Positions 34,531 through 45,551 are shown, counted from the first letter of the stretch. The stretch: 64,000 bases of DNA from Phycisphaerae bacterium (GCA_028277645.1 JANQFV010000051.1:61376-125375); one strand, 5' to 3'. Program-made: numbers and translations. Notes: generated from the sequence alone by a model not told the origin.

Positions 34531-34536
34531 CCTATG
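34531..34536 (+). promoter_or_regulatory. -10 box of the 34565 gene
   Basis: TATGAT lies 28 nt before the ATG; TTGAGG is nearby but at a short spacing (14 nt). It is followed by a GGTCAGGAG ribosome-binding site. Confidence 0.35.
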
Positions 34537-34564
34537 ATGAGGGTATTCAGGTCAGGAGAAACAC

Positions 34565-34869
34565 ATGCCCGCAGCCGACACGATCATGACGAAGAACGCG
34601 ACCGGCAAGAGCGGCACGCGCATCGATCGACAGAAGTACGACACTTTCAAGCAAGCCCTGCTGAAGGTCATCCCGCAGACCGAGCAGGGCGTCGCGTTCA
34701 AAGACCTGCCGAAGAAGGTCGACCGCCACATCCCCAAGTCCATGAAGCCACAGCCCGGATCGGTGTCCTGGTACACGACGGTCGTCAAGCTCGACCTCGA
34801 AGCCCGCGGCCTGATCGAACGCGTCTCCAACGTCCGCCCACAACACGTCCGGCGGGTAGCGCCCGCTCG

Positions 34870-34873
<4 letters not shown>
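34565..34873 (+). CDS. Small winged-helix-like protein
   Basis: A 102-residue basic protein with CAGGAG 6 nt upstream. It reads as one compact helical domain with a C-terminal beta-wing: [53 protein letters not shown] and a basic tail. This resembles small DUF6958-type domains; the assignment is from memory of the pattern only. It might bind nucleic acid. It is convergent with icd, with a 4-bp overlap. Confidence 0.65.
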
Positions 34874-36183
<1,310 letters not shown>

Positions 36184-36311
36184 TCGCGTACGCTCCTCTC
36201 GCGCGTCAGTGTTCTATTGCTGCAACCTGATTCGGCGTTACGCTCGGGATGATAGCGTCTGCTGCGGCGTCACGGGATGATCACCGGAACGCGATACCTC
36301 GGCGGACCGCT

Positions 36312-36340
36312 TTGACCGAGGCACCCCCGCGAGCTACCAT
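36312..36340 (+). promoter_or_regulatory. Promoter upstream of rpoN
   Basis: TTGACC (36312-36317), a 17-nt spacer and TACCAT (36335-36340), giving a leader of about 105 nt. No obvious sigma-54 -24/-12 site was seen. Confidence 0.45.
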
Positions 36341-36452
36341 TTTCCCAGAGTTGGTACGGAATTTGCTAGCGGCGGTCGATAATACCTCCCGGACCAGCCA
36401 CAATACTCCTCCGCTCCGCCGCCCGGTCGTGCCCCGAGGCCTGTAACTCACT

Positions 36453-37934
36453 GTGTCGCAAATACTTTCCCAAATCCCGCGGCAGCTCCTTCAGCAGCAG
36501 CAACGCCTGACGCCGCAGCTCATACAGGCGATGGACATCCTCCAGCTCAACGCGCTCGCACTCGAGTCGCGCCTGGAGCAGGAGCGGGACGCCAACCCGG
36601 CACTCGAGATCGCTTCGGCAGAAGAGGAAACGGTCGGTGACGGCAAGGCCGACGTCGACGAAGGCCCGCCCGACGGCGAACGCGACCTGGTCGTCGATGG
36701 CGACAACGCCGACGACTTCGACCGGCTGGATACGCTGGTACGCGAGTACGACTGGATTGACGACGACCTCGGCTACCGCGGCACCAAATCGCGCGACCGA
36801 CTGGCCGAAGAGTCCGCCGGCAAACTCGACGCGATGGCCAACACTGCGTCGCGACCCGCCGGACTGCATGAGCACGTCGCTCAGCAATGGGGGCTCGTGG
36901 ATGTCGATGCTCGTACGCACGAACTCGGCCTGTGCCTGATCAACGCGCTCGATGCCAACGGGCGCCTCAACACCCCGCTTGAAGAGCTGGGCACCGACCT
37001 CGATCCACCTGCCTCGGTAGAAGAGCTGGAGACAGCGCTCGAAGCCGTGCAACGCCTGGAGCCCGCCGGGATCGCTGCCCGTTCGCTCCAGGAAAGCCTG
37101 CTGTTGCAGCTGGACGTTTTGCCTGGCCGCAACACGCTCGAACAACGCATCTTGGCCGAGCACTTTGACAACCTGCAGAAGAATCGCCTGCCGGTCATCG
37201 CGAAAGCGCTCGACGTCGACGTCGAGGAGGTGAAGGCCGCGATCGAGGTTATCGGCCATCTCTCACTTCACCCCGGCAGCGAGATCGTGGATCAGCAGTT
37301 GCCGCCAATCGTCCCGGACATCCTGGTCGAGTACGACCCCGAGGCCGACCGCTACGACGTCCGGCTGACGCGGGCCAATTCGCGCGAGATGCGAATCTCA
37401 CCGGAGTTCCGTGCCCTGCTCGAGCGCGCCCGGGACGACAAGGCCACACGCGAATTCGTCCGCCAGAAGATCGAGGCTGCCAACGCCATCATCGACGCCG
37501 TCCGCTATCGGCGTGAGCGCCTGCTCCAGGTCGCCGAGGCCGTCGTCGAAGCGCAGCGCGAGTTCCTCGATCACGGCGAACAGCACATGAAAATTTTACG
37601 GATGAGCGACCTCGCTGAACGTTTCGGCTGCGACCCGTCCACCATCAGCCGCACCGTCGACGAGAAGTACATCCAGACGCCGCGCGGCATCTACCCGCTA
37701 CGACGCTTCTTCACCGGCGGCGCGGAAACCGACGGTGGCGACGCACTCGGCTGGGCCAGCATCAAAGCCAAGGTCCAGGAGATCATCGACAACGAGGACA
37801 AGTCGAAGCCCCTGAACGACGACGAAATCGTCCGGCGCTTGAAGCAGTCCGGCGTCGAGATCAAACGCCGCACGGTCGCCAAGTACCGCGCCCAGCTCCA
37901 CATTCCCCCGGCGCGCCAACGCCGACAGTACTAG
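36453..37934 (+). CDS. rpoN: RNA polymerase sigma-54 factor
   Basis: A 493-residue sigma-54 with GTG start. Region I is the Gln/Leu-rich activator-interacting segment (RQLLQQQQRLTPQLIQAMDILQL). An acidic region II follows (residues about 50-110), then the core-binding domain, a helix-turn-helix (AERFGCDPSTISRTVDEKYIQTPRGIYPLRRFF) and the RpoN box RRTVAKYRAQLHIPPARQRR near the C-terminus. It transcribes from -24/-12 promoters with bEBP activators; none of these activators is encoded in the window. Confidence 0.97.
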   Translation: MSQILSQIPRQLLQQQQRLTPQLIQAMDILQLNALALESRLEQERDANPALEIASAEEETVGDGKADVDEGPPDGERDLVVDGDNADDFDRLDTLVREYDWIDDDLGYRGTKSRDRLAEESAGKLDAMANTASRPAGLHEHVAQQWGLVDVDARTHELGLCLINALDANGRLNTPLEELGTDLDPPASVEELETALEAVQRLEPAGIAARSLQESLLLQLDVLPGRNTLEQRILAEHFDNLQKNRLPVIAKALDVDVEEVKAAIEVIGHLSLHPGSEIVDQQLPPIVPDILVEYDPEADRYDVRLTRANSREMRISPEFRALLERARDDKATREFVRQKIEAANAIIDAVRYRRERLLQVAEAVVEAQREFLDHGEQHMKILRMSDLAERFGCDPSTISRTVDEKYIQTPRGIYPLRRFFTGGAETDGGDALGWASIKAKVQEIIDNEDKSKPLNDDEIVRRLKQSGVEIKRRTVAKYRAQLHIPPARQRRQY

Positions 37935-38019
37935 GCTGCCAACACTGCGCCACGACCGCATTGTTCATCTCAATGAACGGCGTTCGGAATACCGGCTGTC
38001 ACCCCGATACGTCCGACGC

Positions 38020-38721
38020 CTACGTTGCCGGCAGCGTCTTCACATACGTGACGGCCAGGCATGGATCGCTGTTCGCGGCCGAATCCGTGATCGTCCCATA
38101 CCCCGCTCCCTGCATGACCTCCGCGAAAGGACAATTCAGCGGCTCGCTGATCTTGCGCGTGCGCTGAGGCGCGTTCGGCACATGTTCGTACTGCGGCGTG
38201 ATCATGATCGTGCCGCCGAGAGCGGTATGGGCCTCGACCGTGTCCAGGAACCCCCGCAACTTGCCGAGTCCGAGCAGGTGAAAGTACTCCACGACGATGC
38301 TGCCGTTCGAATTGACGACCTCGAATAGTTGATCGTGCAGGCCGGCGAGAGATCGCAACAGGTTGCCCCGTACCCCGATGTGCCCGCGCAACTGCATCCA
38401 CCGCACGATGAAGGGATCAAAGTCGAATCCGACCGTCATCGCACCGCGCTCGCGACACACATCCAGAAAGTCGCCGCAGCCGGGGCCGAGATCCAACACG
38501 CGCCGCCCACCCACGTCCAACTCGTTCCGATCCAGCAGATCCTCGGCCACCCCGCGCTTCAGATCGGCAAACTTCGCCCCATCCAGAACGTACGGCGGCT
38601 TGAGTTCCAAGTCCTCAAAGTACTTCTGAAATACCTCGGGCGTTCGCAGCGAGTGCATCTTGCGAGCGTGCTTGGACCATTGAGCACGTTTGCGCAAATG
38701 TCGAATTACTTTATCGAGCAT
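38020..38721 (-). CDS. Class I SAM-dependent methyltransferase
   Basis: A 233-residue protein with motif I VLDLGPGCGDFLDVCRERG at about residues 75-93, then VGFDFDPF, and a GGTIMITPQYEHVPNAPQR loop near the end. The N-terminal basic helix (RHLRKRAQWSKHARKM) may be an interaction element. The substrate is unknown; such proteins are common near envelope polysaccharide genes. A TTGTTT-17-TATGAT promoter lies 50-80 nt upstream. Confidence 0.8.
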   Translation of the reverse strand: MLDKVIRHLRKRAQWSKHARKMHSLRTPEVFQKYFEDLELKPPYVLDGAKFADLKRGVAEDLLDRNELDVGGRRVLDLGPGCGDFLDVCRERGAMTVGFDFDPFIVRWMQLRGHIGVRGNLLRSLAGLHDQLFEVVNSNGSIVVEYFHLLGLGKLRGFLDTVEAHTALGGTIMITPQYEHVPNAPQRTRKISEPLNCPFAEVMQGAGYGTITDSAANSDPCLAVTYVKTLPAT

Positions 38722-38771
38722 ATCACCACTACTCCGCCTGCGCCGTTATCACACGCGGGCCAGAAACAGCG

Positions 38772-38800
38772 ATCATAGACTTCGCACCGCCGGTAAACAA
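38772..38800 (-). promoter_or_regulatory. Promoter of the 38.0 kb methyltransferase
   Basis: On the minus strand TTGTTT (38795-38800), a 17-nt spacer and TATGAT (38772-38777), about 50 nt before the start codon. Confidence 0.5.
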
Positions 38801-38856
38801 CCGTATTGAAGGCGTGAATCAACACTCGCACTGCCCGCGACTGGCCTGCCCGATCG

Positions 38857-40446
38857 CTAACCATCGTCAGGAACATGTTCGGCTGACATAGTTGCGGCGC
38901 CACCATAGAACTCGCCGGCGCTGATGCGGTACTCGGCCTCGCGAGGATCCATCAGCGACCATTGCAGGGCGCCAGCGGTCACCTGCAGGGATACCAACAC
39001 GGCAAGCATTGACCGCGCCGTTCGCTCCCACCCCGGCGACGTATGCAGCAACAGAAACCCACCCAGCAGCAACAGCGGCATGAACGGAATCCATAGCCGC
39101 GGCGTTTCGAGGTTCGTGAAGCCGGCGGTGAGCAGCAACACGATCACGGTAACGATCAGGAACCGCCCGCCCACCTCACGCTCCGACCGGATGTTCGGTT
39201 CCACCGCCTGACGACGTCGCCATGTGAGCAGGGCCAAGGCCCAGAACACCGCCCCCGCAAACAAGATGAACAGCGGTATACCCACGAGCTGCCACCCAAA
39301 CGGCATCGCCTCCGGACCACGCGTGACAGTGGCCTGCGCCCGCGCTACCGCGGGCAAGATAACCAGCAGATTCAAGCCGAAAACCGATGCCAGCGTCACG
39401 CCCATAATCACAGCGCCGGCCGTTACCGGCAGCGCACAGCGCAGCGCCAACCGCCACCAGCCCGCCCGCTCGCTGCCCACAGACAACACTGTCACAATAC
39501 CGACAATCGCTGCTACCCACAGGTGTACTAGGCTTGCACTCAGCGCGATCACGAACGTCGCACCGGCCAACCCTCCGGCCCACGCCCACCCGCGTCGCCA
39601 AGCCAACAGCCACAGCAACAACGGCACCGCCGTAGTAAGCAACTGCGCCGGATCCTTCCCCGGCGTAAACATCAACGTCATCGGGCTGATCAGTGTCACG
39701 ACCGCGTACGCCGCCGCCCACATCGGCGGCAGCCACAGGCGAGCGACGGCGTACAGTACGGGCCCGGCTGCGATCCACATCACGGTCAGCGTCACGAAGA
39801 GCCATAGCCCCACAACGGTCATGCGCTCGAGCTCGGGCATCAGCTCGTCACGTATCGGGTCCAGCATATAGTTGCGCATCGCCGGCGAGCGCTGCGCAAG
39901 TCGATCAATCCCAACTGCCAGCAGCGTCGCGCCCGGCGGGTTGCTGATGACCCGTGTGCCAAGCCGTTCGCTCGGCGGCGTGCGCGTGCGCTCCGGGAAA
40001 GCCGCCAGGTACTCCGGCACGCTGTCGACCATCTGCGATTCAATGACAAATGCGCCGTCGTGCGAAGGCGAGAATGCATTGAAGATATGCTGTGTGATGT
40101 GCGCCGGGGGAGCGTAATACGACCAAATCCCCAGCAGCAGAGTGCCGATGCAAACCAGTGCCATTCCGCCCATACGCTGCAACGCGCTGCGCGCTCCAAG
40201 AAGCCACACGCCAGTAGCCGGCAGCAACGCGAGCAGAACTGCCACCGCCGTCGCCAGCAATCGGTTCGGCACGAAATCCGAGTAGCGATACACAAACCGC
40301 CCCGGACAACCCAGCGGCACATCGAAGCGATAGAACAGGATCAGTGCCGTCAGCGGCACGATCGCCGCCAAGACCAGAATGGGTATGAAACGCGGTCCTT
40401 CCGCCCCCCCTTGAGCGCTGCTCTTGCTTGCGCGGTCAGTCGGCAT
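38857..40446 (-). CDS. Polytopic membrane protein, GT-C-like
   Basis: A 529-residue protein with about 11-12 hydrophobic helices. After the first helix there is a loop with acidic and aromatic residues, and a SNPPGATLLAVGID motif near residue 167 that recalls the NPPG loop of dolichyl/undecaprenyl-phosphate sugar transferases. It is probably a lipid-linked sugar transferase or related carrier. It overlaps the MFS-PlsC gene by 11 bp and is translated after it. Confidence 0.65.
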   Translation of the reverse strand: MPTDRASKSSAQGGAEGPRFIPILVLAAIVPLTALILFYRFDVPLGCPGRFVYRYSDFVPNRLLATAVAVLLALLPATGVWLLGARSALQRMGGMALVCIGTLLLGIWSYYAPPAHITQHIFNAFSPSHDGAFVIESQMVDSVPEYLAAFPERTRTPPSERLGTRVISNPPGATLLAVGIDRLAQRSPAMRNYMLDPIRDELMPELERMTVVGLWLFVTLTVMWIAAGPVLYAVARLWLPPMWAAAYAVVTLISPMTLMFTPGKDPAQLLTTAVPLLLWLLAWRRGWAWAGGLAGATFVIALSASLVHLWVAAIVGIVTVLSVGSERAGWWRLALRCALPVTAGAVIMGVTLASVFGLNLLVILPAVARAQATVTRGPEAMPFGWQLVGIPLFILFAGAVFWALALLTWRRRQAVEPNIRSEREVGGRFLIVTVIVLLLTAGFTNLETPRLWIPFMPLLLLGGFLLLHTSPGWERTARSMLAVLVSLQVTAGALQWSLMDPREAEYRISAGEFYGGAATMSAEHVPDDG

Positions 40447-42343
40447 AATCTTCCTGATCCGGGGCCAGGGCCTGCACCTGCTGCATGATCAGCGCACTGG
40501 CCGCATCCGCCGTTTCTCGATCATGCCGATCCACACCGACGGCCGCCAGATCGATCGGCTTCCCATAGCGAATCCGTGCGCGGTGTGGTCGCAAGAACGC
40601 AAGAAACGGGTTGGCATGATGATGCGTGCCGCTGATGTGGCAGGGGATGACCGTTGCGCCACTGCGCAACGCGAGCCAGCCGACACCGCGTTTGGCCTCC
40701 GGCAACATTGCCCCCGGCTCTTCGAACAGGCCTTGCGGGAAGATCGCCAGGCAACCACCCTCTTTCAGGAACCGCAGCGATTGTCGGAAGAACGCCGCCC
40801 CCGGTTGCGCCTGCCGCACGGGTATGCAACGGGCCAGATTCATGAACCACCGCGCGATCGGCGTGTAGTAGTACTTCCCCTCAACGACGAACGCCGGCAG
40901 TCGATACGGCGACGTCGCCAAAATGACCATCGGGTCGATGCCGCACGTGTGGTTGCTCGCCAGAATCACGGGGCCGGTCCGCGGAATCGTGCAGGGACCA
41001 TCCCGCCGCGCGCCACACCACATCCGCGCGTAGATGCGCTGCACCACCCAGACCAAGCCAACCAACGGACCATGATGCGCCGTCCGCCGATACACGCGCA
41101 GTGCCAACACCGCTGCCAGTAATAGACCGAGCGCGGTCACCAGCAGAATCACCGCCACGTAGCGATCGAGGTTCGGGATCGGCGTAAGACCCAGCGCCCC
41201 GGTCGCCAGCACCATGGCACCCATCGTCGTCATATCGGAGACGCCGAACACGCGCCCCCGCCGACTGTCCGGCACCAGCCGTTGCAGTGTCGCCATGATC
41301 GTGACGAGCAGCACCGAACCGGCCAAGCCAACGATGATAAGGCTCGTCGCCGCCCAGACACTGCTCAGCCGCAGTTGGAACGCGCCAGCCAGCAGTAACA
41401 ACCCGCCGCCGGCCATGCTCAGCCCGATCAGCGTCGCCGCCTGCACGCCCAACGCCGGTCCGATCATGCTCATCAGCACTGAGCCTGCGATCATGCCGAC
41501 GGTCAGCAACGCCTGAAACGCCCCGACATCGGTGTAGTTCGTGCTGACCAGCTCGCGCACCACCGCGGGAATACACGCGAACACGACGCCCGCCGCCCCC
41601 CAGAACAGCGCCCCCAGCAGGATCATCTGCCCCACGCGCCGGTGCTGGCGCACATACGTGATCCCATCTACGAGCGGCCCGAGCAAACTCGCCGTCGGCG
41701 TCCGCACCGCAGCGTGCCGCCGTGGCTGGAGAATAGAGAGCACGAGCAACGCGCTGACTACATATGTGCCGCAGTTCACGCGGAAGTTCCACACCGGGCC
41801 GCCGAAATTGTCGACAATGATCCCGCCCGCCAGAAAGCCGAGCATCGCACCGATCGGTGCCAACGCGCTCACCATCGCGTTGGCCCGCACAAGCTGGTCC
41901 GGACGTACCAGCGTCGGCAGCATGGCCTGTCGCGCCGGCGAAAAGAACGCCGCCAGAATGCCCAGTGTCGCCTGCGTCAGCATGACCGTGTAGTGTCCGG
42001 CGCCTTGATGGAGCAGCCAGGGAATCAGCACCGCGAAGTTCACGACTATCGCGGCCCGCAGTCCGTCCGCGAAGATCATGGTCCACTTGCGGCTGAACCG
42101 GTCCGCACACCAACCCGCCACCGGCCCCAGCAGCACGTACGGCAGAAACAACCCGAACATCATCAACGCCCGCAGGCGCGTCGATTCCTCCCCTTCCAGC
42201 GCATCCAGCAACTTGAGCTGACCGAGATCGTTGAGATTGTCCCCCACGGCGGCGATGAAATACGCGAACGCCAACAGCACGAAGTTGCGATTCAGGACGA
42301 GCCAGTTTGGCAGTCGCATACTCGAATCAGCGGCGCGGCTCAT
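40436..42343 (-). CDS. MFS transporter fused to PlsC-type acyltransferase
   Basis: A 635-residue protein. Residues 1-430 are a 12-helix MFS module of the lysophospholipid-transporter (LplT) type (VGDNLNDLGQLKLLDAL, LGPVAGWCADRFSRKWTM). Residues 440-635 are a 1-acylglycerol-phosphate acyltransferase domain with block I NHTCGIDP and block III FPQGLFEEPG (Gln for the usual Glu). The pairing flips lysophospholipids inward and reacylates them, as in LplT-Aas systems. AAGGA lies 6 nt upstream of the ATG. A longer in-frame start upstream is not supported. Confidence 0.88.
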   Translation of the reverse strand: MSRAADSSMRLPNWLVLNRNFVLLAFAYFIAAVGDNLNDLGQLKLLDALEGEESTRLRALMMFGLFLPYVLLGPVAGWCADRFSRKWTMIFADGLRAAIVVNFAVLIPWLLHQGAGHYTVMLTQATLGILAAFFSPARQAMLPTLVRPDQLVRANAMVSALAPIGAMLGFLAGGIIVDNFGGPVWNFRVNCGTYVVSALLVLSILQPRRHAAVRTPTASLLGPLVDGITYVRQHRRVGQMILLGALFWGAAGVVFACIPAVVRELVSTNYTDVGAFQALLTVGMIAGSVLMSMIGPALGVQAATLIGLSMAGGGLLLLAGAFQLRLSSVWAATSLIIVGLAGSVLLVTIMATLQRLVPDSRRGRVFGVSDMTTMGAMVLATGALGLTPIPNLDRYVAVILLVTALGLLLAAVLALRVYRRTAHHGPLVGLVWVVQRIYARMWCGARRDGPCTIPRTGPVILASNHTCGIDPMVILATSPYRLPAFVVEGKYYYTPIARWFMNLARCIPVRQAQPGAAFFRQSLRFLKEGGCLAIFPQGLFEEPGAMLPEAKRGVGWLALRSGATVIPCHISGTHHHANPFLAFLRPHRARIRYGKPIDLAAVGVDRHDRETADAASALIMQQVQALAPDQEDYAD

Positions 42344-42438
42344 CCGTAGTCCTTTAGTGGAGTCGCTTCCCGGCCGGCGTGAGCCGCCCCGGATCATCGG
42401 TCTGACTTTACGTGCGCCCCCCATCGCCGTAAAGAACG

Positions 42439-42469
42439 TTGCACCCAACCGGCGACGAGTTCGTACAAT
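42439..42469 (+). promoter_or_regulatory. Promoter of the envelope operon at 42.5 kb
   Basis: TTGCAC (42439-42444), a 19-nt spacer and TACAAT (42464-42469), about 40 nt before a gene with a strong GGAGGTGAG ribosome-binding site. Confidence 0.45.
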
Positions 42470-42509
42470 ACGGTGCTGACTCAATCGCTCTGCCGGCGGA
42501 GGTGAGGCT

Positions 42510-42974
42510 ATGAACCGAGTAAGCAACATTCGGCGCTGGAGTTTGGTGTGTACGATCGCCGTGCTGTCGGCGTTGGGCGCGGCGTGCGACACGGCACCGC
42601 CCGCTCCACGACCCGTGCCGGAGAGCCGTCCAGTGAAACCCGCGCCTGCTACTTCGCAGCCCGCGACCTCCCAGCCGGCGATCCAACCCGCTACTCCCGA
42701 GCTGCCCGAGTATCTCGAAGTGTTGCGGCGCTTCGACACCGATCGGCCGGCGCGCGTCCAGGTGCTCGACACCGCCGAACGTCGGCTCGTGCTCGATACG
42801 CACAACGTCCGCCGCATCCGTATCGACCGGGCGACCGCCCCCGTGCGGCCCGACCGCAGCGTCGCCCTGATTCTCGACGGCCAGGGCATCGAGTGGGTCG
42901 CGAACTCAAAGACGACGCTGTTTGAGCGCACCCGAAACGGCGAGTGGCTCCCCGTCCCGCCGGAAGACGAATGA
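42510..42974 (+). CDS. Putative small lipoprotein
   Basis: A 154-residue lipoprotein with lipobox GAAC (Cys26), an extended Pro/Ala/Thr/Ser linker (TSQPATSQPAIQPATPE) and a small C-terminal domain (DTAERRLVLDTHNVRRIRIDRATAP) of no known family. GGAGGTGAG lies 5 nt before the ATG. It is the first gene of a tight rightward series leading into the TlyA-like and LPS-core genes. Confidence 0.65.
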   Translation: MNRVSNIRRWSLVCTIAVLSALGAACDTAPPAPRPVPESRPVKPAPATSQPATSQPAIQPATPELPEYLEVLRRFDTDRPARVQVLDTAERRLVLDTHNVRRIRIDRATAPVRPDRSVALILDGQGIEWVANSKTTLFERTRNGEWLPVPPEDE

Positions 42975-42977
42975 CGC

Positions 42978-43541
42978 ATGTCGGCTGAACACTGCCCCTA
43001 CGTTTCTCGCGGCGGTTCGAAGCTCGCCGCAGCCCTCGATGCGTTCGCGCTTGACGTCGCCGGTTGGTGCTGCGCCGACTTCGGCAGCCACGTCGGCGGC
43101 TTCGTCGACTGCCTGCTCCAGCACGGCGCGGCGCGCGTCTACGCCGTTGATCCCGGCTACGGCGTACTGGACTATCGCCTGCGCAAGGACGAGCGCGTCG
43201 TCGTGTGCGAGCGCACCAACGCGCTCAAATACGTATGCCCCGAGCCCTGCCAACTGATCTCCATCGACGTCGGTTGGACGCCCCAGCGCCTGATCCTACC
43301 CTCCGCGCGCAGATCGCTCGCGCCCGATGGCCAGGTCATCACACTGATCAAGCCACAGTACGAAGCACCCGCCGACTGGCTCGTCGACGGCGTCCTCCCC
43401 GAAGATCGCCGTGCCGACGTCCTGGAGCAATGCGCTAGCGACATCACAGCCGCCGGCTGGCAAACCCTGAACCGTATCGAAAGCCCCATCCAGGGCCACG
43501 GCGGCAACACCGAGTTCCTCTGGCTCATCACGTTCGCGTAA
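42978..43541 (+). CDS. TlyA/FtsJ-like rRNA methyltransferase lacking the S4 domain
   Basis: A 187-residue protein. YVSRGGSKLAAALDAF and the SAM motif CADFGSHVGGFVDCLLQHGAARVYAVDPGYG align with TlyA-type 2'-O-methyltransferases, but the N-terminal S4 RNA-binding domain of TlyA (about 60 residues) is missing, and the motif reads FGSHVGGF rather than GASTGGF. It is probably an RNA ribose methyltransferase with an unknown target. It starts 3 nt after the previous stop. Confidence 0.8.
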   Translation: MSAEHCPYVSRGGSKLAAALDAFALDVAGWCCADFGSHVGGFVDCLLQHGAARVYAVDPGYGVLDYRLRKDERVVVCERTNALKYVCPEPCQLISIDVGWTPQRLILPSARRSLAPDGQVITLIKPQYEAPADWLVDGVLPEDRRADVLEQCASDITAAGWQTLNRIESPIQGHGGNTEFLWLITFA

Positions 43542-43573
43542 GCCCCGCGCGTAGCCTGCCTCCCGCTATGTGT

Positions 43574-43579
43574 TACACT
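43574..43579 (+). promoter_or_regulatory. -10 box 8 nt before the heptosyltransferase start
   Basis: TGTGTTACACT contains a TACACT hexamer 8 nt before the ATG at 43588. There is no Shine-Dalgarno; leaderless layout. Confidence 0.4.
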
Positions 43580-43587
43580 GTCCGGTT

Positions 43588-44652
43588 ATGCCCATCGGCG
43601 ACAAGCAGAACAACTTCCGCCGCATTCTCATCGTCGTGCCGAACTGGGTCGGCGACGTCGTCATGGCCAGCCCGGTGCTCGCCGCATTACGCGCGCACTT
43701 CACCCAGGCGCGCATTACCTACCTGCTCCGGCCTTACGTCGCCGAAATCGTCGACGGCTGCGGCTGGCACGATGACATCGTCGCCTGGCCCACCGGCGGC
43801 GGGCTAGCGCGCGAAATCCGGACGCAACGCATGGCCCGGCGGCTGCGCGAGCAACGCTTCGACCTCGCCCTGCTGCTGACCAACTCGTTTCGCTCGGCGA
43901 TCGCGGCCTGGTGGGCCGGCGCGAAACGACGCGTTGGCTTCGCCCGTGACGGACGCTCGTGGCTGCTGACTGACCGCTTGCGACCGCTCAAACGCAACGG
44001 TCGTTTCGTCCCACACCCCGTGCTCGACAGCTACATCAAGCTCGCCGAGCACGTCGGCTGCCCGGTACCCGACCGCTCCCTGCGCCTCGCGGCAACGCCC
44101 CAGCAGGAACGCGCCGGCCACGATTTGCTGGAACACTACAACCTGAACAGCGGCACGCGCTACGCGGCGATAAACGTCGGCGCCGCGTTCGGCGCGGCCA
44201 AGTGCTGGTTACCCGAGCGCTTCACCGAAGTCTGCGACCGTCTCCGCGAAGAGCTGGACCTCACACCTGTGCTCGTCGGCGCGCCCGGCGAAGCACCACT
44301 AATGCGTTCGATCGCCGATGCTGCCCGCAGCGAAGTCGTCTGCTGCACCGATCCCGGCACGTCGCTTGGCTCACTCAAGCCGTTGATACATGGCGCACAA
44401 CTGCTGGTCTGCAACGACACCGGCCCACGCCACTACGGCATCGCGTTCGGCATCCCCACCGTCACGATCTTCGGACCGACGCACCAGCAGTGGACCGACA
44501 CGGGCTACGCGAAGGAGCGCAAGCTCCAGGTGCCGGTCGAGTGCGGACCGTGCCAGCGGCCCACCTGCCCGCTCGATCTGCGCTGTATGACCGGGCTGAC
44601 TGCCGACCACGTGCTCGCCGCCGCCCGCGACCTGCTGGAGCCCGAATCATGA
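43588..44652 (+). CDS. LPS heptosyltransferase-like glycosyltransferase (GT9)
   Basis: A 354-residue GT9 enzyme of the WaaF type: RRILIVVPNWVGDVVMASPVLAALR at the N-terminus and LLVCNDTGPRHYGIAFGIPTVTIFGPTHQQWTD in the donor-binding half. It adds a heptose-like sugar to the lipid A core on the cytoplasmic face of the inner membrane. The ATG at 43588 is used because a TACACT box lies 8 nt upstream. It overlaps the following kinase gene by ATGA, forming the LPS-core operon. Confidence 0.9.
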   Translation: MPIGDKQNNFRRILIVVPNWVGDVVMASPVLAALRAHFTQARITYLLRPYVAEIVDGCGWHDDIVAWPTGGGLAREIRTQRMARRLREQRFDLALLLTNSFRSAIAAWWAGAKRRVGFARDGRSWLLTDRLRPLKRNGRFVPHPVLDSYIKLAEHVGCPVPDRSLRLAATPQQERAGHDLLEHYNLNSGTRYAAINVGAAFGAAKCWLPERFTEVCDRLREELDLTPVLVGAPGEAPLMRSIADAARSEVVCCTDPGTSLGSLKPLIHGAQLLVCNDTGPRHYGIAFGIPTVTIFGPTHQQWTDTGYAKERKLQVPVECGPCQRPTCPLDLRCMTGLTADHVLAAARDLLEPES

Positions 44653-45551
44653 TGCGGACGCGCCACATGCGCATTCACCCCGCGTACCGCGCCCGGCTCC
44701 AGGCCTGCGAACTCGACACCGTCGAGCGCGTGCTCGGCCGTGTGGACGGCCAGGTCGCCGCGTGGAGCCGCACGACCGACACGCTCTACGTCGCTTGTCC
44801 GGACGGCGGGCCCGGCTTCTACGTCAAGCGGCACTACTTCCCGAACTGGACCAAACGCCTGCGTGGCACGTTTCGCGGCACGTTCTTCGGCGCCCATCGC
44901 GGCGAGGCGGAGTACCAGGCCCTCTGTACGTTGCGCGGCGTCGGCGTGCCGGCCGTACGCGCAGTGGCTTACGGCAGCGAGCGCAGCGCCCACTTTCTGA
45001 CCACTTGCTTCCTCATCACTGAAGAGGTCCCGGGAGCAGAGAATCTTACCACACTGGCCCAAAGCGCCATGGATGGCGACCAGCCGCTCGACCGCCGTCA
45101 GCGGCGCGAGACGATCAGCACCCTCGCCCGCGAACTCGCCACCATGCACGGCCTGGGCGTCTCGCATGGAAATCTATTCTGGCGCAACCTGCTCTTTCGC
45201 TCTGGTCCCGACGGCACGCCCGAGCTGTTCCTGCTCGACGTGCATCCGCTTACCCGCTGGCAACGCCTTCGCGCCGGTCAGCGCTGGTGGCTGCGTGAAC
45301 TGGCTCAGACGGCTGTCTCCGCTCTGCCATTCACGTCACGCACCGAACGCATGCGCTTCTTCAAGTCCTACCTCCAGGTGCGCCGCGTGCCAAAGGAGCT
45401 CCGGAACGATGTGCGCGAAATCGAACGAATCGCAGCCGGATGGCAGAGCCATGAGAACCGTCGCATCCACATGAATCGCCTGTTCCGCAATTGGGCGCAG
45501 CAGTTGGGCGCCGAGCGTGCGAACAAATCGGCAGCGGGCGCAGTACCGTGA
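44649..45551 (+). CDS. LPS-kinase-like protein 1 (WaaP/Kdo-kinase superfamily)
   Basis: A 300-residue protein kinase-fold enzyme of the lipopolysaccharide kinase type: FYVKRHYFPNWTKRLRGTF carries the phosphate-binding Lys, and the catalytic loop reads VSHGNLFWRNLLF with Gly where the usual Asp stands (HxD changed to HGN), followed by LLDVHPL. It may be a pseudokinase, or use a nearby residue. It starts in an ATGA overlap with the GT9 gene. A second kinase with an intact loop follows. Confidence 0.82.
   Translation: MMRTRHMRIHPAYRARLQACELDTVERVLGRVDGQVAAWSRTTDTLYVACPDGGPGFYVKRHYFPNWTKRLRGTFRGTFFGAHRGEAEYQALCTLRGVGVPAVRAVAYGSERSAHFLTTCFLITEEVPGAENLTTLAQSAMDGDQPLDRRQRRETISTLARELATMHGLGVSHGNLFWRNLLFRSGPDGTPELFLLDVHPLTRWQRLRAGQRWWLRELAQTAVSALPFTSRTERMRFFKSYLQVRRVPKELRNDVREIERIAAGWQSHENRRIHMNRLFRNWAQQLGAERANKSAAGAVP

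Noticed and set aside
37963..37978. GTTCAT-CTCA-ATGAAC hairpin as a terminator between rpoN and the convergent methyltransferase
   Set aside because: Only 6 bp of stem with no T-run on either strand; not strong enough to call.
42344..42979. 212-residue N-terminal extension of the MFS-PlsC protein
   Set aside because: It runs antisense to a lipoprotein gene with a strong ribosome-binding site and is Arg/Ser-rich without structure; AAGGA 6 nt before 42343 supports the shorter form.
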